NCBI GenBank assembly: GCA_964019425.1
Contig: OZ025816.1
Span: forward strand, 1 to 64,000
Source: Flectonema sp. DT1601
Taxonomy: Eukaryota > Euglenozoa > Diplonemea > Diplonemida > Diplonemidae
Direction of reading: 5' to 3'
Length of the DNA stretch: 64,000 nucleotides
A program made the translations under genes and the position numbers. Positions 54,012-64,000 of this stretch are shown one piece after another. Under the pieces are notes generated by a model, which made no database searches, had not been told where the DNA came from, and was given only the letters and a program-made list of their open reading frames with translations. Position 1 is the first letter of the stretch, and every line of letters starts with the position of its first letter.

Positions 54012-56696
54012 TATTGTGATGTTTTTGTGTTGAAACTGAATGAAGAAGAAGATTGTTTTACATTTCCAATCACGACTACCAACAACTCATTGAGGGAGGA
54101 AATTTACGAGTTTCAGAAACCCGCAGTGTTGATGAAAAGGTTGCCAGGGAGGGTGTTCGCTCCGAAGATTAGTACTGCGGGATGCGAGGAATGAAATAGG
54201 CAACGAGATATCAGTTAAATGCGTTGTACGGAAGAAAATTAAATTCCCTCGAAACACAACTTACACGGTACTCTTTCTGTCAAATGTGAGTGACTTTAAG
54301 ATTAACAGGAACACGTCCGCAATGTTCACCAATTAATTGATGTGAAGTTAAAAGATACCAAACAATTAAATAAAACCGTTTGATGATATTCTTAAAAAAA
54401 TTTGATTACCCGACGGGTGGGAAATGGAAAGAATCAGGTGTGACAAAATGAGCAAGAAATAAATAAAAAGCTCATCATCTACGCAACAGAACAACATCTC
54501 CCGTGTAGACGATGACATACAACACAACTCACAAGTAAGGAAGTTGCACAAGCTAATCATTTTTATTTAAAATACCCTATTTCATCTTTAGAAAAATAAA
54601 GAAAAACCCTCCTCCCGAGAAATAGGAAGAGGAAGTAAGTTAGATAGATAAGGAAGTTGTACTTCATTAACTAGTATTAGCAAAAATAATAAAAAAAGGA
54701 ATTTTAATTTAATAAAGAAACAGACCAGGACATCAAACTTTTCTTCCGACCAAACCCATTCAATGTCCAGCACTCTTCTTTATTAGTTGGTTGGTCAGTT
54801 AGGAATTTTTGTTTAGTTAACCCGCAGCAAGGACCCAATCGCAAGGAACGTAGTTTCATAGCTTCGGCGATTCCCAGCTCGCTCCTTGCCCAGAGGCTAA
54901 CAGGTTGAAAAAAATATATAAAAGGGAAATGGGAGGGGGGAAGGTGAAAAAAAAATAAGAAATCTTTTTAATTCCATATACAGCATCTCTCTTTGTAAGG
55001 CCGACCATTTGTTCGGAACCCTAACTCGTCCAAATCATTGTAATTGTACTGCGTAGGTCTTGCAGAAAACAATAAACCAGAAGTTTATTATTTTACGTCT
55101 TCTTCAAAATAAAAAAGAATTCAAAGAAAAACAGGAACACGAGACTCTCGAACTCATCAGTTTCTTCACCAGCAAATTGAAAAAATATAACAAATGCTGA
55201 AATATTTTTAAAAAAATAAAAAACTTATTCTCGAAAAAATAGTTGTAATTCTCCTCTTGTCAAGAAACGAGAAGAGAAGCACAAACAGTACAACTTTAAG
55301 CAGAAAAAACAACTCAACTTCTAATATACTTTTAATGATGTGCTCGTGTACACATCTTTGCGGGTTTGCACATGTTTTATTTTTTCTCCTCTTCAATCGA
55401 ACAAGACTGTTATCTGGTGAAACCGTAAAGCCCAAAGAGGAGGACTACACGAGCTGTCAAACTTGTAATTTATTTGTTGAGTTTACTTAAAAGAAAAAGA
55501 GAACAATTGAGAAAGAAAGGAAATTCCAATACCACAGAGCATTAGTATACAAAAATTGTTGTGTTAAAATTCGAAAACATAAAAACTGCCACACTCAATG
55601 AAAACGAAGCCCAACAAACCTCGTAATCGGCGAAGAGACGATTGCTATTTGAAATGCTTCCTCAACACACGTGTTGTTGTTTTATGAGGTTGGCTGAACG
55701 TATGATCCAAAATAGGCAGTCAAGAAATAAGGCAACAAGCCATCTACACACGAGGCTTATTATTAAATGGTTCTTTTTAAATAAAAGACAACAAGGGAAA
55801 GAGAGCAAGCGAAAAAAAGAACCAAGGCACCTTCATTCAGAAAGGAATTTGTTTTGTTTGAAAAAAAAGAGGAGGAAATAATTAACGTCGGTTAATTATT
55901 TCGTTCCTGCCGGGGGTTGGGAGTCAAGCAATGCGAGAACGTCTTTGTCGTTCCCAGTTATTCAAATAAGAAACCACTCAACACAACAAGGATGTCAAGC
56001 ATGCCAAGTGTACTTCAGAGTGTATTCAATTTGTAACCTTTCACATTTACATCGCTTTTCAAAAGTTCACACAAAATAATTTTGACTGGGAATGGGAATG
56101 AGGGAATCTCGCCAGTCTCACGTTGCAAATATATTTATTAATTATTTTTCATTTTTTTTTTTCTATTTTTCCTGTGCCAATTGACACACAAAACGAACAC
56201 ATAATTTCAATTACTAAGAAACGGTAGTGACTTAACCGATATCAAAGTGTTTAATCTCTTATTATATCAAATAGAAGGCTAGCCTTACACGATAAGTAGA
56301 AGGAACAGGTACTGTTGGTCTAGACTCCAAATAGTTGTCTCGCTGAACATCAAAAGCAGAGAGCGATGTGAATGTGAGGAGTCCTCAGAGAGAACCAATC
56401 ACACTCAAAAGTTCTTCCATCATCCAAAGACAACAACGGAGGGAATGAGTTTTCAGTAAAAGTCCCCCAGAGCGTACAACACGGCGGTCGTCACGAAGTG
56501 AATCTCTGATCGAGCAAAACATAATTTTATTTTTTCATTCATTGTTTGTTAACTTACATGATCTTCAGAAGTCTGTACCACAAATGATACATCTTTTGTT
56601 ATATCCCTTCCACGACAGACAAGATAATCATGTTGTTAGTAAGGCAAGAGTCAGAATGACAAGGAAATCATTTAATATCAAGAAACCACAACCACA
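54012..56696. other. Spacer between lectins 10 and 11; holds RNA element B'
   Basis: Near-identical copy of the lectin 4-5 spacer. Promoter box 54,158-54,180; snRNA-like arrangement 54,748-54,889; candidate RNA 56,227-56,494. No supported protein gene. Confidence 0.55.
56227..56494 (+). ncRNA. Candidate structured RNA, copy B' (3' of lectin 11)
   Basis: 268 nt; I see no difference from copy B, as expected from the recent cassette duplication. It therefore adds no independent covariation evidence. It lies 203 bp beyond the lectin 11 stop. Confidence 0.55.
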
Positions 56697-58343
56697 TCAC
56701 ATGGTTGGGTGAACAGCACAAATAGTGCACGAGTTTCCGTTTCCATTTTGAGGACCCGCATTCCTCGGGCACCAGTCCTCCGCACAAACACCGTTCTTCC
56801 AGCTGCATCCCGAGGTCGCATCACACTCAGTGGCATCGTTCGCATTCTGGCACGGCATGATCTGCGAAACTCCGAACACCACGAATTTCGAAAGGTCCGA
56901 GGTCAAGAAAGGAAGGTCGATCTCCTCACCCGAAGCGATTCTTCTTCTGAACGCAACCATCGAGTGCTCGAACCCGTCGTTGTTCTCCATGAACCTCGGT
57001 GCGCACGAACCCGCCTGCCATCCGTCCGACAACAACGAAGCAGGGAGACCTCCGTTCTCGTTCTTGCAAGGTGGACACAGGTAGTGGGTCACGTAGATGT
57101 CACAAGGCTTGTCGTCACATGAGAACGGACACTTCATTCTAATCGCTGATCCAGACACGAGCGTGTCAACTGAGAACGCCTGCACAACCTGTCCGTTCGT
57201 TTCAGTCAGGTACTTCGGAAGCTTTGTCAGCATCGCGTTCGTCCAAGCAGGCATACCAACAGTCACGTCGTTTCCGTCAAAGTCCACCGTGAATCCGTTC
57301 GGCCTGATGATCGAAGCACTCACAGGTGCGCTCGGTGGGCAAGTATCGTGGAGAACAACTGCCTGCGACAACTGACTGCTCGGCATGCAGGACTCAGCAA
57401 TGTCTCCCCACTCGCACATGTATCCCTCGATGTCGTGAATTAGAGGGTAGTCGTTCCAAACTCCGTCCGAGTAGAAGTGTGCGTAGTCCTCACCAGCGGT
57501 GGTGCAAAGACCTGGACAAGGGCTTCTGAATTCGTTAGGCTCGTTTGACTTGAAGTTGTTGTACATTCCCGGCTCAGCAATTATACCAGGTCTGTCTGAC
57601 CTTTGTCTTCCGAACAGTGTTCCAAGTCCACCGCAAATCGCCGAGTCGCAAGGCTGAAACGTTGGCTGCAACACCCCCAACGGGCACGCAGTCCTCTCGA
57701 ACCCGTCCACAGAGAGGTCGTATGGAGGACATCCTTCCGGTCCCACCACCCACCTCCACTCACGCTCCACACCGGCATCCGAAGCCCCCATCCAACCCCT
57801 TCCGGTCAGCTTCGACTCCGCGATGTTCTGCTCCTCCTGGCTCGTGATCGTCATCAGGTATCCCGGCAGTCCCAAGATGTCGTTGTCCCTGCTGGCACAA
57901 GAAATCTGTGCCTCCTGCCAGCTCATCTTTCCACTAAAAAAGCTGTAGAAGTGGTGGTTCTTTCTCGAAAACAAACCGTGCCCGTAGTTCAGGACTAACA
58001 CCCTGCTTCCCACCCCAGCAGGTGTGAACACGACCGATGACAAAGCAGTTGCGTATTGCTCAATAGTCCGTTCACCTGAAAGCTGCATCTTGTCCCCGCT
58101 GAAGTCGACGGTAATCCCGAGACTCGAGCACTTAGTGCAGCTCAGAACATCACCGCTGTGGAATCCTTCCTCGATGTGAACCGCAGCTCCCTTGATCACC
58201 GTGTTGCAATCACAGCTTCCCGTGAAGGGAATGTTCACGCAATTCTGGTTCGGGAACGGCTTCAGCGTCTCACCGACTTTGATCACCGCGTCCCCCAAGG
58301 CTGACGCAGCCATCAGTAGTATTCCGCTTACCGCAGTCTTCAT
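56697..58343 (-). CDS. Secreted C-type lectin 11, beta type
   Basis: 548 residues, complete. Close to lectin 5. It has GVGSRVLVLNYG, ISCASRDND as in alpha genes, and CAPRFMENN. The sugar-site stretch matches lectin 5 (SNEPNEFRSPC, WNDYPLIHD). Its 5' flank lost about 70 bp present upstream of lectins 5 and 8, and its promoter box has one mismatch. Confidence 0.93.
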   Translation of the reverse strand: MKTAVSGILLMAASALGDAVIKVGETLKPFPNQNCVNIPFTGSCDCNTVIKGAAVHIEEGFHSGDVLSCTKCSSLGITVDFSGDKMQLSGERTIEQYATALSSVVFTPAGVGSRVLVLNYGHGLFSRKNHHFYSFFSGKMSWQEAQISCASRDNDILGLPGYLMTITSQEEQNIAESKLTGRGWMGASDAGVEREWRWVVGPEGCPPYDLSVDGFERTACPLGVLQPTFQPCDSAICGGLGTLFGRQRSDRPGIIAEPGMYNNFKSNEPNEFRSPCPGLCTTAGEDYAHFYSDGVWNDYPLIHDIEGYMCEWGDIAESCMPSSQLSQAVVLHDTCPPSAPVSASIIRPNGFTVDFDGNDVTVGMPAWTNAMLTKLPKYLTETNGQVVQAFSVDTLVSGSAIRMKCPFSCDDKPCDIYVTHYLCPPCKNENGGLPASLLSDGWQAGSCAPRFMENNDGFEHSMVAFRRRIASGEEIDLPFLTSDLSKFVVFGVSQIMPCQNANDATECDATSGCSWKNGVCAEDWCPRNAGPQNGNGNSCTICAVHPTM

Positions 58344-59686
58344 TATTGTGATGTTTTTGTGTTGAAACTGAATGAAGAAGAAGATTGTTTTACATTTCCA
58401 ATCACGACTACCAACAACTCATTGAGGGAGGAAAATTACGCCGCAAAGATGATGAATTGTAGAAGAGGGGGTTCGCTCCGAAAATTAGTACTGCGGATTG
58501 CGAGAAGAAAGGAAAGAAGCGACCAACCAACTAACTACGGAGCATCGACTAATCTCCACAGTGTTGAAAGGGAAGATTCGAGCAACGTGTGTTGACAGCA
58601 TTACTACAACATTCAAACAAGGAAGTTGGCAACGATGATAAAAGTTTTTGAATGTCCAAAGAAAATAGCTAGTTGGAATTATGAAATAAAAAATCAGATT
58701 TCACAACAAGCAAGAATCCAAATATTCCGTTCCCCAAACGGGAACTTCTCTTTGTTTTTTTTCACATCATTCATTATTTCAGGAAATCACTTTGTAAACC
58801 AACTCTTGGAATGAATTGCAATCACGACACAATGCAAAAGGGAGAAAGCGGGGAGAGAGAAGCCGTCCAAACAGTTGAACAACTGACAACAAACTAATTT
58901 TTAATAATTAATTTCATTTCAGTATTCTTTAATAATATTACCAACAAGTCAGACATCAGAAGTACAGCGATAATCAATTACGACTTACTTCACTTGAGTT
59001 GGTTTGGCAGCACTCAGTAGAATTTAAATAACTAAACAAGAAAGCTTTCCTCAATAGTCTCTAAGAGCTGAAGCGTTCAACTCACGCAAGCCATTCAAGG
59101 CCAAGGATACCATTGCATTGAAAAGCAGAAATCTCAAATATCAAAACAAAAAATATGTAACAAAACAGAAAAAAAAAACCAAGAAAAAAATGAGGGTTCC
59201 AAAATTCCGACACTTGACCAACGAATTCGACCAAGTGACAAAATAAGAAAGTAAAAAATGATGCCAATCAGAAAGATATTTCAATTCATTCTGCTCAGCC
59301 TGTCAAAAACATTCCAAAGCCTGTGATTTAACCGCAAACGTGTTAATTTCTTACTATCTCAGCTTAAAAGGCAGCAATAATTGCTCCAACAAAACGAATT
59401 AAGAAAATGGGAAAATGTTTTGATACCTAACTTTGAACATCCGAGAACACGTTTCGTGAGATTCATATAAGTAAGTCTTGGGCATTCAAAGGTTGGTAAG
59501 CAAATCAAGATTTACGGTCATCACTTCGATTCAGCATTTAGTGTGGAAATTATTAACAAACGTAGTTTTCAAAGTCGGTAACGTAGAGAGAGAGAGAGAG
59601 AGAGAAACTGAATTTAGAAAGAATCCAGTTGCACAAACAACGCTCTCCCAAACAAATTCACATAAAAGTTACTGTATGAAATTACA
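58344..59686. other. Spacer between lectins 11 and 12
   Basis: Beta-gamma spacer, shortened by about 70 bp near 58,440-58,535. Promoter box variant at 58,474-58,496, (GA)n near 59,586-59,605, decayed RNA element start at 59,323. No gene seen. Confidence 0.6.
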
Positions 59687-61333
59687 TCACATGGTTGGGT
59701 GAGCAGCACAAATAGTGCACGAGTTTCCGTTTCCATTTTGAGGACCCGCATTCTTCGGGCACCAGTCCTCCGCACAAACACCGTTCTTCCAGCTGCATCC
59801 CGAGGTCGCCCCACACTCATTGGCATCGTTCGCATTCTGGCACGGCATGATCTGTGAAACTCCGAACACCACGAATTTCGAAAGGTCCGAGGTCAAGAAA
59901 GGAAGGTCGATCTCCTCACCCGAAGCGATTCTTCTTCTGAACGCAACCATCGAGTGCTCGAACCCGTCGTTGTTCTCCATGAACTTCGGTGAGCACGAAC
60001 CCGCCTGCCATCCGTCCGACAACAACGAAGCAGGGAGACCTCCGTTCTCGTTCTTGCAAGGTGGACACAGGTAGTGGGTCACGTAGATGTCACAAGGCTT
60101 GTCGTCACATGAGAACGGACACTTCATTCTAATCGCTGATCCAGACACGAGCGTGTCAACTGAGAACGCCTGCACAACCTGTCCGTTCGTTTCAGTCAGG
60201 TACTTCGGAAGCTTTGTCAGCATCGCGTTCGTCCAAGCAGGCATACCAACAGTCACGTCGTTTCCGTCAAAGTCCACCGTGAATCCGTTCGGCCTGATGA
60301 TCGAACCAGTCACAGGTGCGCTCGGTGGGCAAGTGTCGTGGAGAACAACTGCCTGAGAGATGTATCCGTTAGGCATGCACGCCTCAGCAATGTCTCCCCA
60401 CTCGCACATGTATCCCTCGATGTTGTGTTCCAGTGGGTAGTCGTTCCAAACTCCGTCGCGGTAGAAGTGCGCGTAGTCCTCACCAGCGGTGTCGCAAAGA
60501 CCAGGACAGCGATTTCTGAATTCGTTAGGCTCCGATGACTTGAAGTTGTTGTACATTCCCGGCTCAGCAATCAAACCAGGTCTGTTCGACCTCTGTATTC
60601 CGAACAGCGTTCCAAGTCCACCGCAAATCGCCGAGTCGCAAGGCTGAAAAGTTGGCTGCAACACCCCCATCGGGCACGCAGTTCTCTCGAACCCGTCCAC
60701 AGAGAGGTCGTATGGAGGACATCCTTCCGGTCCCACCACCCACCTCCACTCACGCTCCACACCGGCATCCGAAGCCCCCATCCAACCTCTTCCGGTCAGC
60801 TTCGACTCCGCGATGTTCTGCTCCTCCTGGCTCGTGATCGTCATCAGGTATCCCGGCAGTCCCAAGATGTCGTTGTCCCTGTTGGAACAAGAAATCTGTG
60901 CCTCCTGCCAGCTCAGCTTTCCACCGAAGTAGTTGTAGAAGTGGTGGTTCTTTCTCGAAAACAAACCGTGTCCGTAGTTCAGCACCATCAACCTCCCTCC
61001 AACACCAGCAGGTGTGAACACCACCGATGACAAAGCAGTTGCGTATTGCTCAATAGTGTGTGCACCCGAAAGCTGCATCTTGTCCCCGCTGAAGTCACAA
61101 GTGATCCCGAGACTCGAGCACTTAGTGCAGCTCAGAACATCACCGCTGTGGAATCCTTCCTCGATGTGAACCGCAGCCCCTCTGATCACCGTGTTGCAAT
61201 CACAGCTTCCCGTGAAAGGAACATTTGCGCAATTCTGGTTCGGGAATGGCTTCATCGTCTCACCGACTTTGATCACCGCGTCCCCCAAGGCTGACGCAGC
61301 CATCAGTAGTATTCCGCTTACCGCAGTCTTCAT
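59687..61333 (-). CDS. Secreted C-type lectin 12, gamma type
   Basis: 548 residues, apparently identical in protein sequence to lectin 9, 10,497 bp away. EPN, WND, signal peptide and Cys-rich C-terminus are intact. The start is the ATG at 61,333, chosen as for lectins 6 and 9. Confidence 0.93.
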   Translation of the reverse strand: MKTAVSGILLMAASALGDAVIKVGETMKPFPNQNCANVPFTGSCDCNTVIRGAAVHIEEGFHSGDVLSCTKCSSLGITCDFSGDKMQLSGAHTIEQYATALSSVVFTPAGVGGRLMVLNYGHGLFSRKNHHFYNYFGGKLSWQEAQISCSNRDNDILGLPGYLMTITSQEEQNIAESKLTGRGWMGASDAGVEREWRWVVGPEGCPPYDLSVDGFERTACPMGVLQPTFQPCDSAICGGLGTLFGIQRSNRPGLIAEPGMYNNFKSSEPNEFRNRCPGLCDTAGEDYAHFYRDGVWNDYPLEHNIEGYMCEWGDIAEACMPNGYISQAVVLHDTCPPSAPVTGSIIRPNGFTVDFDGNDVTVGMPAWTNAMLTKLPKYLTETNGQVVQAFSVDTLVSGSAIRMKCPFSCDDKPCDIYVTHYLCPPCKNENGGLPASLLSDGWQAGSCSPKFMENNDGFEHSMVAFRRRIASGEEIDLPFLTSDLSKFVVFGVSQIMPCQNANDANECGATSGCSWKNGVCAEDWCPKNAGPQNGNGNSCTICAAHPTM

Positions 61334-62861
61334 TATTGTGATGTTTTTTGTGTTGAAACTGAATGAAGAAGAAGATTGTTTTACATTTCCAATCACGACT
61401 ACCAACAACTCATTGAGGGAGGAAAATTACGAATTTCAGAAACCCGCAAAGATGATGAATTGCAGAGGAGGGGGTTCGCTCCGAAGATTAGTACTGCGGA
61501 TTGCGAGAAGAAAGGAAAGAAGCGACCAACCAACTAATTAATTAGATTGATTGATAGATAATGAAATCCATTACATTACATTTTGAAAATCGCAAACTAC
61601 GGAGCATCGAGTAAGTTCTATAGCGTTAAAAAAGGAATAGTGCAATTTCATTACACATGTAAAGGATGTATCAAAGCAAACAAGAAGTGACCAACTTGTT
61701 ACTTTAAAGCACAAAAGATTTATATAGAAGAGATCTGTGAGGTGACTTCAACTAACGGGAAGAGAATAAGTTTGTTCAATTCAAATTAATTAAAGAGCAC
61801 CCGATTTACTTCGAGTAAATGACAAAATCTCAAAACGTGTGTTGACAGCATTACTACAACACTCAAACAAGGAAGTTGGCAACGAGGATAAAAGTTTTTT
61901 TGAATGATCGAAAGAAAATAAAAAGTCAACATTCCACAACAAGCAAGAATCCGAATATTCTGTACCTGAAGCAGAACTTTCATTTGTTTCTTTTTCACAT
62001 CATTCATTATTTCAGGAAATCACTTTGTAAACCAACTCTTGGAATGAATTGCAATCACGACACAATGCAAAAGGGAGAAAGCGGGGAGAGAGAAGCTGTC
62101 CAAACAGTTGAACAACTGATAACAAACTAATTTTTAATAATTAATTTGATTTCAGTATTCTTTAATAATATTACCAACAAGTCAGACATCAGAAGTACAG
62201 CGATAATCAATTACGACTTACTTCACTTGAGTTGGTTTGGCAGCACTCAGTAGAATTTAAATAACTAAACAAGAAGAGCTTTCCTCAATAGTCTCTAAGA
62301 ACTGAAGCGTTCAACTCACCCAAACCATACAAGGCCAAGGATACCATTGCATTGAAAAGCGGAAAAAAAAAGAATTAATATCAAAAAAAACAGAAATGTA
62401 TAAAAAAAAGAACAAAAATGATGCCAATCAGAAAGCCATTTCAATTCATTCTGCTCAGCCTTTCAAACACAATTCAAAGCCTGTGATTTAGCCGCAAACG
62501 TGACAATTTCTTTATATTTTAGCTTGGCGTCAATAATTGCTGCAAATAAAGCTATCAAGAAAAAAACATGTTTTGATACCTAACTTTGAACATCCGAGAA
62601 CACGTTGGGTGGGACAACCTTTCCTAAAGAAAGAGTTGACTACAAAGAAATAAGTTTCGGCATTCGAAGGTTTGTAATCAAAACAAGAGTTACAGTCATC
62701 ACATTTCAGCATTTAGTGTCGAAAGTATTTATATACGAAGTTTTCAAAAGTCGGTAACACGGAAAGAGAGCATTCTTAGTTTGAAAAATATTATGACACA
62801 CACAACTCGTTCCCAAACTCAATAACAAATCTTCTTTAAACGTTTTCTGCATCAAATTACA
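61334..62861. other. Spacer between lectins 12 and 13
   Basis: Copy of the gamma-alpha spacer. Promoter box at 61,477-61,499, decayed RNA element start at 62,483. No gene seen. Confidence 0.6.
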
Positions 62862-64000
62862 TCACATGGTTGGGTGGGCAGCACAAATAGTGCACGAGTT
62901 TCCGATTCCATTTTGAGGACCCGCATTCCTCGGGCACCAGTCCTCCGCACAAACACCGTTCTTCCAGCTGCATCCCGAGGTCGCATCACACTCAGTGGCA
63001 TCGTTCGCATTCTGGCACGGCATAATCTGCGAAACTCCGAACACCACGAATTTCGAAAGGTCCGAGGTCAAGAAAGGAAGGTCGATCTCCTCACCCGAAG
63101 CGATTCTTCTTCTGAACGCAACCATCGAGTGCTCGAACCCGTCGTTGTTCTCCACGAACCTCGGTGCGCACGAACCCGCCTGCCATCCGTCCGACAACAA
63201 CGAAGCAGGGAGACCTCCGTTCTCGTTCTTGCAAGGTGGACACAGGTAGTGGGTCACGTAGATGTCACAAGGCTTGTCGTCACATGAGAACGGACACTTC
63301 ATTCTAATCGCTGATCCAGACACGAGGGTGTCAACTGAGAACGCCTGCACAACCTGTCCGTTCGTTTCAGTCAGGTACTTCGGAAGCTTTGTCAGCATCG
63401 CGTTCGTCCAAGCAGGCACACCAACAGAGACGTCGTTTCCGTCAAAGTCCACCGTGAATCCGTTCGGCTTGACGATCGAACCAGTCATAGGTGCGCTCGG
63501 TGGACACTGGTCGTGGAGAACAACTGCCTGAGAGATGTATCCGTTAGGCATGCACGCCTCAGCAATGTCTCCCCACTCGCACATGTATCCCTCGATGTCG
63601 TGAATTAGAGGGTAGTCGTTCCAAACTCCGTTACGGAGGAAGTGCGCGTAGTCCTCACCAGCGGTGTCGCAAATACCAGGACAGCGATTTCTGAATTCGT
63701 TAGGCTCCGATGACTTGAAGTTGTTGTACATTCCCGGCTCAGCAATCAAACCAGCTCTGTTCGACCTCTGTCTTCCGAACAGTGTTCCAAGTCCACCGCA
63801 AATCGCCGAGTCGCAAGGCTGAAACGTTGGCTGCAACACCCCCATCGGGCACGCAGTTCTCTCGAACCCGTCCACAGAGAGGTCGTATGGAGGACATCCT
63901 TCCGGTCCCACCACCCACCTCCACTCACGCTCCACACCGGCATCCGAAGCCCCCATCCAACCTCTTCCGGTCAGCTTCGACTCCGCGATGTTCTGTTCAT
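62862..64000 (-). CDS. Secreted C-type lectin 13, alpha type, cut by window edge
   Basis: The frame is open to the window edge, so the N-terminal part lies beyond it. The visible 379 codons, from the DEQNIAESKL stretch to the stop, match lectin 10, including RNGVWNDYPLIHD and SVGVPAW. An internal ATG at 63,956 is not the start. It shows the array continues to the right. Confidence 0.92.
   Translation of the reverse strand, partial: EQNIAESKLTGRGWMGASDAGVEREWRWVVGPEGCPPYDLSVDGFERTACPMGVLQPTFQPCDSAICGGLGTLFGRQRSNRAGLIAEPGMYNNFKSSEPNEFRNRCPGICDTAGEDYAHFLRNGVWNDYPLIHDIEGYMCEWGDIAEACMPNGYISQAVVLHDQCPPSAPMTGSIVKPNGFTVDFDGNDVSVGVPAWTNAMLTKLPKYLTETNGQVVQAFSVDTLVSGSAIRMKCPFSCDDKPCDIYVTHYLCPPCKNENGGLPASLLSDGWQAGSCAPRFVENNDGFEHSMVAFRRRIASGEEIDLPFLTSDLSKFVVFGVSQIMPCQNANDATECDATSGCSWKNGVCAEDWCPRNAGPQNGIGNSCTICAAHPTM

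Larger units (their letters stand above)
34985..64000 (-). repeat. 10.5-kb higher-order tandem repeat of three lectin genes
   Basis: From lectin 4 onward the genes repeat in the order alpha, beta, gamma, reading rightwards: 4-5-6, 7-8-9, 10-11-12, then 13 starts a fourth unit. The alpha stops at 34,985, 45,560, 52,365 and 62,862 give periods of 10,575, 6,805 and 10,497 bp. The short middle unit is explained by two deletions, in loci 7 and 7/8. Spacers are duplicated with the genes and are nearly identical between units, so the duplications are recent. The unit containing lectin 11 has an extra loss of about 70 bp in the lectin 11 5' flank. Confidence 0.93.

Overview
The window looks like nuclear DNA from an intron-poor, single-celled eukaryote that I cannot place further. 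It encodes eukaryotic protein families: PP4 regulatory subunit 3, an AGC-family kinase, a PARP-like ADP-ribosyltransferase and secreted C-type lectins. Each long gene is a single uninterrupted frame. The AT-rich spacers are full of long poly-A and poly-T runs. Every recognisable gene lies on the minus strand, and the five independent gene starts I checked have a pyrimidine-rich stretch ending in AG just before the ATG. Together these suggest unidirectional transcription with spliced-leader trans-splicing, although 5'UTR introns would also fit.

Layout: (1) 1-6923 is a nearly perfect 8-bp satellite, (CGGGTTTG)n, of about 865 units. (2) 6924-10.9 kb holds a Gln-rich coiled-coil coding segment that runs into the satellite, a fragment of a broken retroelement carrying an RNase H-like domain, and otherwise low-coding DNA. 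(3) 10.9-19.9 kb holds three single-copy genes: PP4R3/SMEK, a zinc finger-PH-AGC kinase, and a PDZ-PARP-like protein. (4) 22.4 kb to the right edge is a tandem array of 13 loci for one family of secreted C-type lectins of about 550 residues: 10 complete genes, 2 deletion-derived pseudogenes and 1 cut by the window edge. From 34,985 rightwards the array is a 10.5-kb higher-order repeat of three gene types (alpha, beta, gamma).

The lectins have a signal peptide, a cadherin/CSPG-like beta-sandwich, a C-type lectin domain with the EPN and WND calcium/sugar motifs (mannose-type specificity expected), and a Cys-rich C-terminal region. Copies are almost identical except near the predicted sugar site and in the N-terminal domain, which fits a repertoire maintained by duplication and gene conversion.

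The most unusual signal is non-coding. Between about 200 and 490 bp beyond the stop of five lectin genes lies a 194-293-nt element with five conserved blocks separated by unrelated sequences that still form hairpins. Its terminal helix shows compensatory base changes. Decayed relatives lie 3' of the other seven lectin loci that keep their 3' flank. This looks like an undescribed structured RNA family that travels with the lectin genes; its strand and function are inferred.
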